DNA of 44,970 nucleotides from Balneolaceae bacterium. Its GTDB lineage: Bacteria > Bacteroidota > Rhodothermia > Balneolales > Natronogracilivirgulaceae. The notes under the pieces were generated by a model. That model did no database searches and was not told the origin of the DNA. It saw nothing but the letters and a program-made list of their open reading frames with translations. The stretch covers positions 1 through 44,970 of the forward strand of contig RECX01000184.1 of the NCBI GenBank assembly GCA_007693825.1, read 5' to 3'. A program made the translations under genes and the position numbers. Of the stretch, positions 36,797 to 44,970 are shown in pieces; the first letter of the stretch is position 1; every line of letters begins with the position of its first letter.

Positions 36797-37212
36797 TGTT
36801 GCCTCATGATTCGGTTGGTTGCACGATAATGATGTGGGATGTGATTAGAAGACAGGCGATAATAAATAGCACAATGTGTGCATTATCATTGAGATTATAT
36901 CTGGTGGGTTGGAATGTCCGCAAATAAACAGGTTGGTTCTTGTTTTCCCGGTCAATTTCCCTGTAAGAGAGCCAAACCTGTACGTTTCATCATAACGACT
37001 AATTCGTCTTGCCGCAATGTGGAGCCAGCTGAAAAATCAACTGTTTAGCCTACTGAAAAGAAAAAGTGTCGGGAACAACGTTGCTTTCAGTGACCCTCTA
37101 TCCCTTTGCTCAATAGTTATTATGATTATTTTTTTAGAGAAAAACAACCAGGAGCCAGTCATATTTTGAAAAAAGCGCCGTATGTCAAAAAAAAATTACG
37201 AAGCTGCTTGTT

Positions 37213-38472
37213 TCAGGGTGCGACGATACTCATAAGGATTCCGCAGAACCAGGCGGCGTAGGTGCCAAGTGCGTATCCGACTACGGCCAGCAGCACGCCT
37301 ACCGGTGCCAGGGCCGGATGGAATGCGGACGCGACGATAGGCGCGGATGCGGCGCCGCCGATGTTGGCCTGGCTTCCCACAGCCACGAAGAAGAAAGGCG
37401 CGCGGATGATCTTGGCCACGGTGAGCAGAATTATGACATGGCAGATTATCCAGATGAAACCGATCAGGAAATAGCCGGGATTCTGGAAGACGGCCATGAT
37501 ATCCATGCGCATGCCGATGGTGGCCACCAGAACGTACAGCAACAGGCTGCCGATGCGCGAGGCGCCGACGCCCTCAAGCTGCCTGGCCCGGGTGAAGGAT
37601 AGGCCGAGCCCAAGTGCCGTGGCAATACTGATGAGCCAGAAGAAGGGCGAGGTGAGACTGAGGCGGTCGAGGTTGGGGAAGTTGTCGACGATCCATGGGG
37701 TGATGTTGTCGGATCCGAAATGGGCAATGGCCGTCATCCCGAACCCGATTCCTATGATGGCCATGGTATCCGGGAGCGTCGGCATTTTTTCGATGCTCAG
37801 CCGGTAGTTCTCCACTTTCTTGCGCAAGGCGTCGATAGCGCTCACATCCCCCTTGAAGAACTTGTCGATACGATGTGTTATCCCGGCGCCGTAGAGCAGG
37901 AAGGCCAGCCAGATACTGGCAATAAGCACATCCACCGTTACCATGGCGGCGAACAGGTCGGGACTGGCGCCGAAGATCTCGAGCATACCCGCCTGGTTGG
38001 CCCCGCCGCCGATCCAGCTGCCGGCCACGGTCGCCAGTCCGCGCCATACGGCATCCGGACCCGCACCGCCTACCAGGTCGGGGGCGAACGAAGAGACAAT
38101 GAGGATGGCCAGGGGTCCGCCAATCACAATGCCGGTGGTGCCGGCAAGGAACATGATGATGGCCTTGGGCCCCAGTTGCAGCACCGCTTTCAGGTCAATG
38201 CTGAGCGTGAGCAGCACCAGGCTGGTGGGCAGCAGGTACCGGGAAGCGACATAGTACAGATTGGATGCCTCCCCGTCAATGATCCCGAGCGTGTTCAGGA
38301 TCGAGGGAATGAAGTAACAGAGCAGCAGCGACGGCACATAGGTGTAGAATTTCTGAAAAAACGGCTTTTCACTGCGCTGGGTGATGAAAATTACGGCAAG
38401 AATGCTTGCCAGTATACCTAGTACGATGGCGTCGTTGGTAAAAACAGCCGTGCTTTGTGTCACTTCGTTCAT
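37213..38472 (-). CDS. DUF819 family membrane protein
   Basis: 419 aa polytopic protein; AIVLGILASILAVIFITQRSEKPFFQKFYTYVPSLLLCYFIPSILNTLGII...LGPKAIIMFLAGTTGIVIGGPLAI pattern. Confidence 0.8.
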   Translation of the reverse strand: MNEVTQSTAVFTNDAIVLGILASILAVIFITQRSEKPFFQKFYTYVPSLLLCYFIPSILNTLGIIDGEASNLYYVASRYLLPTSLVLLTLSIDLKAVLQLGPKAIIMFLAGTTGIVIGGPLAILIVSSFAPDLVGGAGPDAVWRGLATVAGSWIGGGANQAGMLEIFGASPDLFAAMVTVDVLIASIWLAFLLYGAGITHRIDKFFKGDVSAIDALRKKVENYRLSIEKMPTLPDTMAIIGIGFGMTAIAHFGSDNITPWIVDNFPNLDRLSLTSPFFWLISIATALGLGLSFTRARQLEGVGASRIGSLLLYVLVATIGMRMDIMAVFQNPGYFLIGFIWIICHVIILLTVAKIIRAPFFFVAVGSQANIGGAASAPIVASAFHPALAPVGVLLAVVGYALGTYAAWFCGILMSIVAP

Positions 38473-38633
38473 CTGAATTGAAATTACGTTCTAAGGAGCT
38501 TCCGAAGGGTGGCTCAACTGCCGGGAAAGGTATTTCAAAGCACCTAAAATAGGATTTTTGCCGTCAAAACATAACTTTTTTCGGGTGGATGCGGTTCAGG
38601 CCATAACCACCTGCACCGAAACCGCTGACTGCG

Positions 38634-39077
38634 TCACGAGCCGGGCGTTTCGGTGCCGCCGGATTCAAGCGCTTCACGGATCAGCCGGTCGCGCCTGCGT
38701 CCGCCGCTTCGGATCCCCAGGAACGCGCCGGTAAGGGCTGCGAGCGTGATTATCCCGATAAATGTCGCTGCTGGACCCGCCCCGCTGAAACGTTCCGTCA
38801 CCAGGGAAAGGACCACGGTTGGCAGCACCAGGACCAGTCCCAGCACATAGGGGAAATGCTCCATCTCAAACGTGCGGCTGCAAAAGCGGCGCGCCAGTGC
38901 AAAGCTCAGGTTCAGGAAAATGAGGATGAATCCAAGGAAAAAAACCGATCCGGCGATATCGGGAAGTTCGACAAACGGTATGAGTCCCTGCGTGAAGAAA
39001 AAAATGACGACGCCCAGGAGCAGCGTGGCGCCGGTGAAGGCAAAACCGCGGGCAATCTGTTGTTTTGTGTCGGACAT
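38634..39077 (-). CDS. Small integral membrane protein of unknown function
   Basis: 147 aa, about four predicted TM stretches; co-directional 24 bp after the EnvC-like gene. Confidence 0.65.
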   Translation of the reverse strand: MSDTKQQIARGFAFTGATLLLGVVIFFFTQGLIPFVELPDIAGSVFFLGFILIFLNLSFALARRFCSRTFEMEHFPYVLGLVLVLPTVVLSLVTERFSGAGPAATFIGIITLAALTGAFLGIRSGGRRRDRLIREALESGGTETPGS

Positions 39078-39101
39078 GGATCGTTGTTACCTGTGGTTTG
39101 C

Positions 39102-40463
39102 CTAACGGCTTGAGATCCAGACTTCCGGATCAAGGTTGGTGTTCTGGTCGCGGATCATGAAAAAGAGCGACGTGCCGCGCAGCGAGTCCTCGTCGCCCGA
39201 CCGGCCAATGACTTCTCCTTCCCGGACAAACCGGTTGCGCGCCGCGCTGATATCGCTCATGTTGCCGTAGACGGTGATATATCTGCCGTGCTTGACAAAG
39301 ACGCAGTTGCCAAACCCGGGAATGGGCTGCACGGCGAAAACATAGCCGTCATGGACGGCCCGCACTTCGCTGCCGGCTTCGGTGAGGATCTCAATGCCGG
39401 GATTGTCAATGCGGGTGCCGTAGACCGGATTGACGCGATTGCCGAACCGTGCCGATACGACCCCGGACGGGACCGGCCACGGCAGCTGGCCTTTCTGCTG
39501 TTCGAAGGAGTTTTCGAGCGTGCCAAGCAGCTCGTCAGACGGCAGGCCGGGATCCTGCAATGGGGTGGAATACCGGGCAATCTGCGCTTCGCGTTCCCGG
39601 CGGCTGCGGATGTTCTCGGCGCTGGCCAGCCGCTGCTGGCGCACTTCTTCCAGCCGGGCGAGCCGTTCCTGTTCGGCGGCACGGGCCAGGGTTTCTTCCT
39701 CGATCAGCCTGGAGAGGGTCTGCTCAAGGTTTTCAGCTTCGCGTCGGGATGCGTTCAGCCGCTGCTCCAGCCGTTCGCGGTCCCGGCGCAATTCGGCAAC
39801 CTGCCGCTCCTGGACCTGCCGGCGCCGCTCCAGGGCCGAACGCTCCTGCTGCATCGCCGCGATATTCTGCTGACTGCGGCGGCGCGCATCTTCCAGCTCA
39901 TCCTCCCGGAGTTTCAACTCATCCTGCATGACCCCGATCTGGCGCGCCTGACCCTGGCGGTATTCCTCAAAACGCTGCAGATAGTAGGAACGCACCAGCA
40001 TCTGGTTGATGGAAGCCGAGGTGAAGAGCAGGATCTCCTCGGGGACCCGCCCGTGCTTGTAGATATAGGTGAGGGTGGATTTGTAGTTCTCAATGAGCGT
40101 GTTCAGGTCCTCGGTGAGATCGTCGATCTGCCGCTGGGTGATTTCCAGTTCCTTGAGGATGGATGTCCGCTCGGACTCCATATTGCGGAGCACCTCATTG
40201 CGCAGGGTGATTTCGTTGCGCAGGTTCTGAAACTGCTGATACATGTCGGAATAGGCGTCGGCGGCTTCCGATATCTGCTCTTCAAACTGCCGGATCCGGC
40301 CCTGCAGCGAAGCGATCTCGCTGCGCGCATGCTCCTGCTGCTGCTGAAGCTCCAGGCGGATGTTCTGATAGTTCTGCCCGGATGACGACGCAGGAAGTAC
40401 GACCATCACACACGTGAGGGCAACAAAAAAGAATATCTGGGCGGAGGGCAGCCGTCGGTTCAT
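39102..40463 (-). CDS. EnvC-like murein hydrolase activator (coiled coil plus degenerate LytM domain)
   Basis: Signal peptide, long coiled coil (ARSEIASLQGRIRQFEEQISEAADAY...), LytM-like C-terminus GTRIDNPGIEILTEAGSEVRAVHDGYVFAVQPIPGFGNCVFVKHGRYITVYGNMS. Confidence 0.85.
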   Translation of the reverse strand: MNRRLPSAQIFFFVALTCVMVVLPASSSGQNYQNIRLELQQQQEHARSEIASLQGRIRQFEEQISEAADAYSDMYQQFQNLRNEITLRNEVLRNMESERTSILKELEITQRQIDDLTEDLNTLIENYKSTLTYIYKHGRVPEEILLFTSASINQMLVRSYYLQRFEEYRQGQARQIGVMQDELKLREDELEDARRRSQQNIAAMQQERSALERRRQVQERQVAELRRDRERLEQRLNASRREAENLEQTLSRLIEEETLARAAEQERLARLEEVRQQRLASAENIRSRREREAQIARYSTPLQDPGLPSDELLGTLENSFEQQKGQLPWPVPSGVVSARFGNRVNPVYGTRIDNPGIEILTEAGSEVRAVHDGYVFAVQPIPGFGNCVFVKHGRYITVYGNMSDISAARNRFVREGEVIGRSGDEDSLRGTSLFFMIRDQNTNLDPEVWISSR

Positions 40464-41332
40464 AGCCGGATGATATCAATGTTGTCCGGGATTTCCGGGT
40501 CGAATTCAAGGCCGGAGGGGTTTATCTCCAGAGACCGGATCACCAGAAAAATATTTGATTTTTCGTCGTAACTCAAGATTTGGATGCGCCGCGGCAGGCG
40601 GTGTCCGTCCACTTCCGCGTGATTGTCGAACGCGAACGTGCTATAGGCCTCCGGATGCAGGGTGCCGCGCTCGGTGCGCCGCAGCAGAAGGCGGTCGCGG
40701 TCCAGGATGTGCCGGTCGCCGTAAAGGGTCTCCACCAGGAAGTAATCACCGGATTCAAAGATGGCTTCGATCTGCTCCGGGCCGGTCAGCGGGTACAGCA
40801 TGCGGAGCAGGTTCATGGCCCCGATGCCGTTCAGATAGAACCAGGCGGCATCGTAATGGGACATTTTGTGCGCCACTTCATCGATCCGGTTGTATACGAT
40901 CACCGAGTCCGGGTTGCTGTAGATACGTCCGCCTTCAATGCCCAGGCTGGTCCTGATCAGCAGCAGGCTTTCGTCACGGTCCGACCGGAAATGCACATTG
41001 GCCCGTTCGGTGTGCCCCGGCTCGCTCACCTGCACGCTGGCCCGTCCGCTCACGGCCCGCGGCACCAGGTTCATTTCGGCATACTGTTCAAAAAACACCT
41101 CTTTTCCGATTTCGGACGGGACAAACGCACCCTCTTCCAGCTGCAGTGTCCCGGGGGCGGAGCAGGCGGAAAGCAGGAGAAGCAGGAAAAACAGTCCCGT
41201 GAGGGCGCTGAACGCCGAAGCCGGACCGTTCGGTTTCCGTGAAGCCCTTGCAACCGGAAGCGCCGGAAGTGCTGCCAGTGCCGGCGCGACACGCGGCGGG
41301 GAAGCTGCAATTGCTGTTATATCGCGTCTCAT
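40460..41332 (-). CDS. DUF4292-like lipoprotein
   Basis: Lipobox FFLLLLLSACSAPGTLQ; body and gene order (between TPR protein and EnvC-like protein) match DUF4292 context; ATGA overlap with next gene. Confidence 0.7.
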   Translation of the reverse strand: MRRDITAIAASPPRVAPALAALPALPVARASRKPNGPASAFSALTGLFFLLLLLSACSAPGTLQLEEGAFVPSEIGKEVFFEQYAEMNLVPRAVSGRASVQVSEPGHTERANVHFRSDRDESLLLIRTSLGIEGGRIYSNPDSVIVYNRIDEVAHKMSHYDAAWFYLNGIGAMNLLRMLYPLTGPEQIEAIFESGDYFLVETLYGDRHILDRDRLLLRRTERGTLHPEAYSTFAFDNHAEVDGHRLPRRIQILSYDEKSNIFLVIRSLEINPSGLEFDPEIPDNIDIIRL

Positions 41333-41337
41333 GTCCG

Positions 41338-43128
41338 TCAGTTGATGTGGAGACGCTCTTTCAGATACGTCCGTGTCTCGTCTTTGTCGAGGGCCTTCTG
41401 CCACCAGTAGTGCGCACGGTCGGGGTCGCCCAGCTTGTCGTACACATCGCCCATGTGCTCCAGGACCTCGGCACTCGCATCGCCGGTCTCGATGGATGCG
41501 CGGATGTACTCATGCGCCTTCTCGTAATCACCCAGCTTGTAGTAAACCCAGCCCATCGTGTCGAGGAAAGCGGCATTTTCGGGATTGAGTTCCAGGGCTC
41601 TGAGCGCCATCTGTTTTGCGTCGTCGAGGCGCGTTTCCCGTTCGGAAAGATAGTAGGCGTAGTTGTTCAGGGCCACGTCGTTGTCCGGATCCAGCGTGAT
41701 GGCTTCCTCATAGGCGTCATCGGCCTCGTCCCAGTTGTCCAGGGAAGCATGTACGTCGCCAAGCGTGCCCAGGATGATGGACCGGAACGGCGCCCGGGCG
41801 GGCAGGTCCGCTGCGTCGCTCAGCCATTTGGCGGCTTCTTCGTATTCATCCTTCAGGAAATAGGCGCCGCCTACAAAAAACAGGATAAACGCATCCTGCG
41901 GGATGAACTCCTCGGCGCGCAGGCCGGCATCAATCGTCTCCTCGTACATCCCCTCGATGTAGTAGGTCTGCACAAGCTGGCGCCATGCGGCATCGTTTTC
42001 GGGCATCAGCTCGGTGGTGCGATGCAGATGGTGCAGCGCCTGCTCCCCGTCCCCGGTGATGATATGAAATTCAGCCGCCATGGCGTGTATCATGCCGTTA
42101 TCAGGGTCATCGGTGATGAGCGTATCCACCAGCATGGAAGCCGTACCCTGAAGCTGTTGGTTGTCCGGGTCGTGCGAAAACCGGCTAAGCACATACTGGA
42201 CGATCTCCAGTTTGTTGGACAGGGAAACGACCGGATCCCCGACCAGTCCCAGCAGCAGCTCGCCCGCCTTGTCCCATTCCTCGTTCATGATGTGGATGTC
42301 GGCCAGGTTGACCAGTGCCTCGGGATGCTGCGGATTGCGCTGCAGCACCTGCTCCAGCAGGCCGGCCGCCTCGTTGGTACGCTCCTCCTCAAGATAAAAC
42401 TGGCTGAGCATGAGCAGGGTGTTCACGTTGCCCTGATCCAGCTCCAGGATTTTAAGCAGTTCCGTGATGATGGCATCGGTGTCATCCATCCTGGAAAAAT
42501 TGCTGATGCGCTGGTAGTGGATGGCGCGGTCGGGACCCAGCAAATCCAGGATCTGCTGGTAGGTCTGGTTGGATGCCTCGTAGTCACCCTGCGATGCCTG
42601 CATGCGCGCCCTGGTGTAGAGCAGCTGGATATCGCCGGGATGGTAGGTGAGGGCCGTATCAAGATGGTGGAGCACTTCCCGGTATTCGCCGCTGCCACGC
42701 AGTCCGTCGACCAGCATCATGCGATACCACTTGTTTTCGGGTTCAAGCTCCACGGCGCGGCGGCTGTAGAAGACACTGCCGGCATAGTCGCTTTTCTCCA
42801 GGTAGAGCCTTGCCAGCGCGTAATTTACCCCGGGCATGTGCGGAAGCAGGGCATGCGCCCGGTTCAGATGGACCTCGGCACGCTCCGGGTCTTTCAGCTC
42901 GAGGGCGGTGAGGCCGCGGATGAAATGGGTCCGTGCCATAGTCTCTTCCCCGGTGCCGGGCCGGGCCTCAGGCAAACCGGGTTGCGTCCGGTCCGGAGCC
43001 GGTTGGCCGTGTGGATGTTCCGGGCGGTCAGCGGCCGTCGGTTCGGTCGACGAACAGGCGGAAAGGGTCATTGTCGCTGCCAGGATGGCGGACAGAAGGG
43101 GTACAAGCAGGGTAAATCTCACGTGCAT
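41338..43128 (-). CDS. TPR-repeat lipoprotein
   Basis: Lipobox [11 protein letters not shown]; multiple TPR units ([38 protein letters not shown] type). Confidence 0.9.
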   Translation of the reverse strand: [596 protein letters not shown]

Positions 43129-43219
43129 CGGATTCCGTTTCAGGATAATTTCATTAAGGTAACGAATTACGCTGAACAATGGTACGGTGTGACGGGTTCA
43201 ACGGGGAGAATGCACACTG

Positions 43220-44101
43220 TCAATAACGACGCAAGATGGATTCGGTCTGCGAGACGTACATTCCGCCGAAGAGGTTGACGTGGACCAGCAGGGGATACAG
43301 GTTGTAGATGTCGCGGCGTTCGGCAAAACCGGGCTGCAGCGGCCACGATTCTTCGTAGCCCGAGTAGAATTCGCGGCCGAAGCCTCCGAAAAGCGTGGTG
43401 AAAGCGAGTTCGGCCTCGCGGTGGCCGTAATAGACGGCGGGATCGATGAGGACGGGACGGTTTTCATTGTCGCACAGGTAGTTGCCGCCCCATAAATCGC
43501 CGTGGAGCAGGGAGGGCGGCTCTTCCGGCAGCAGTTCCGGCAGGTTTTTGCCGAGGCGCTCGAGCGATTGCCGGGCCGTGCCATTGAAAAAACCCTGTTC
43601 ACGGGCCATGGCGAACTGGGGTTCCAGCCGGCATTCCATAAAGAAGCTGTTCCATGTTTCGCGCCGGTCGTTTTTCTGTGGAAGACTGCCGATGTAGTTG
43701 TCGTGGTCCAGTCCGTATTGCCGGGTCGTATGCCGGTGGAGCACGGCAAGGGCACTTCCGAAACGCCGGTCAAAATCGCCGCTCCGGCGTCCCTCGTCAA
43801 CAAAGGAGAGGATGAGGAAGGCCTGTCCGGATTCATGGTCTTCCGTGAGGCCGGTCACTTCCGGGATGCGTATCTCGCCGGTTTCGCCGGTTGCATCCGC
43901 CAGCAGCTGCAGTCCCGTCGCCTCTTTTTCGAACATGTCGCGCAGCGAAATCTTGTTCTGTTTGACGAAATAGCGGCTGCCGTCCTGCAGGGAGACCTGA
44001 ATGGTATCGTTGATGCAGCCACCGCCCACCGGTGTGTCCCCGGTCACTTCCTGGCCGGTCCGTTCGAGGAAAAAGTCGAGCAGTGCGGGCGAGAGGGTCA
44101 T
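43220..44101 (-). CDS. Fructosamine kinase family (FN3K/ketosamine-3-kinase-like) protein
   Basis: LLHGDLWGGNYLCDNENRPVLIDPAVYYGHREAELAFTTLFGGF catalytic loop; FVKQN; overlaps the LMW-PTP stop. Confidence 0.92.
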   Translation of the reverse strand: MTLSPALLDFFLERTGQEVTGDTPVGGGCINDTIQVSLQDGSRYFVKQNKISLRDMFEKEATGLQLLADATGETGEIRIPEVTGLTEDHESGQAFLILSFVDEGRRSGDFDRRFGSALAVLHRHTTRQYGLDHDNYIGSLPQKNDRRETWNSFFMECRLEPQFAMAREQGFFNGTARQSLERLGKNLPELLPEEPPSLLHGDLWGGNYLCDNENRPVLIDPAVYYGHREAELAFTTLFGGFGREFYSGYEESWPLQPGFAERRDIYNLYPLLVHVNLFGGMYVSQTESILRRY

Positions 44102-44640
44102 TTTACGTCCGATCCGTTTTTTTCAAAGTGGGGACGAATCGCATCCAGCAGCGACTCGCAGCTGCGCAGCACAATTTCGTACACCAGTTCAAATCCGTTG
44201 ATACCGCCGTAGTAGGGGTCGGGCACTTCACGGTCGCCGGGCACCGGATCAAAATCGCGCAAGAGGAAGATCTTGCTGCGGTATTGCCCTTTCCGGTCCA
44301 GCCGCTGCAGATCGCGCAGGTTCTCCTTGTCCATGGCAATCACCAGATCGAAATACTCCAGGTCGGAGTACTCGAATTTGCGCGCCTTGGACTTGAGGGT
44401 CACCCCGTTCTGGTCGGCGACCATCCGGCTTTTACTGTTGGCCGGTTCCCCCACATGATATGCGGCCGTGCCGGCAGAGTCCACTTCCACCAGAGAAGAA
44501 AACCCGTTTTTAGTGATGATGTGCTGGAAAACGCCCTCCGCCGTCGGGCTGCGGCAGATATTCCCGAGGCATACGAAACAGATGCGGAGCGGGTCTTGGG
44601 CTGTAATAGTTCTGAGGTCCAAGTTGGTAACCTTTTGCAT
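44098..44640 (-). CDS. Low-molecular-weight protein-tyrosine-phosphatase-like phosphatase
   Basis: CLGNICRSPTAEGVF (CX5R) near N-terminus and VPDPYYGG near C-terminus. Confidence 0.95.
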   Translation of the reverse strand: MQKVTNLDLRTITAQDPLRICFVCLGNICRSPTAEGVFQHIITKNGFSSLVEVDSAGTAAYHVGEPANSKSRMVADQNGVTLKSKARKFEYSDLEYFDLVIAMDKENLRDLQRLDRKGQYRSKIFLLRDFDPVPGDREVPDPYYGGINGFELVYEIVLRSCESLLDAIRPHFEKNGSDVK

Positions 44641-44918
44641 AATAGTATGTTATGTGTTTTCGGGCGTCACAGTCCGGGACGCCGGGTGTCGCTTGCAATC
44701 AATTCTGCAATAAAAAAGCCACTTTTTTTATAATTTTCCAATGATCTATTTTTTATTGCTGCCGGATGCGTTTAGTTTCCTGTTCAGGGTTGAAACAGTT
44801 AATGAGGTGTGCATGCATCCAGTGGTGCATGTTATCCGGGCAGGCTAATGCTGTCTTGAAAGTTTCGTATATTAACGCTCTTGCAAAAAATCAAATGTAG
44901 CGAACCCCTTCTCGATGT

Positions 44919-44970
44919 ATGAGTAAGAAATTCAAGGAAGTCAAACAGTTACAGTACGCCAAAGCGGAAC
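44919..44970 (+). CDS. Start of a CDS truncated by window edge, unknown product
   Basis: ATG AGT AAG AAA TTC AAG GAA...: MSKKFKEVKQLQYAKAE; preceded by AT-rich promoter-like sequence. Confidence 0.45.
   Translation, partial: MSKKFKEVKQLQYAKAE

Noticed and set aside
41239-43278. 679-aa plus-strand ORF antisense to the TPR gene
   Set aside because: Shadow ORF; opposite strand encodes clear TPR repeats and a lipobox.
44812-44831. catgca-tccagtgg-tgcatg inverted repeat near the window end
   Set aside because: Only 6-bp arms and no context to assign a function; could be an operator for the truncated downstream gene but unsupported.

Overview
The window is a high-GC chromosomal segment. Gene content (three SusC/SusD pairs, DUF4292, EnvC-like and TPR genes, AddAB-type nuclease, GlsB) suggests the Bacteroidota/Balneolota/Rhodothermota group; the taxonomy is an inference. 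Left to right I see: (i) a minus-strand operon of amidohydrolase, beta-rich secreted/outer-membrane protein and partial alpha/beta-hydrolase lipase; (ii) a YdjM-like membrane hydrolase and a DoxX protein; (iii) a structured intergenic/5' leader region upstream of a DUF1684 gene; (iv) polX overlapping a GTG-started methylmalonyl-CoA epimerase; (v) GlsB/YeaQ; (vi) a large addB-addA-like pair; (vii) a secreted M14 peptidase; (viii) three SusCD pairs with an M23 lipoprotein in between; (ix) a DUF819 permease; (x) a TPR / DUF4292 / EnvC-like / small membrane protein operon; (xi) an LMW-PTP / fructosamine-kinase pair. I did not find phage, IS, CRISPR, tRNA or rRNA signals. The most unusual signals are: short tandem repeats (15-18 bp units) just upstream of, or at, four separate start codons; low-complexity in-frame repeat-derived insertions inside the AddB, AddA and M14 enzymes; an AddB-like protein lacking the Fe-S cysteines; and a multi-hairpin RNA-like intergenic region at about 5.98-6.23 kb. 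All product calls come from reading motifs by eye; no database search was run.
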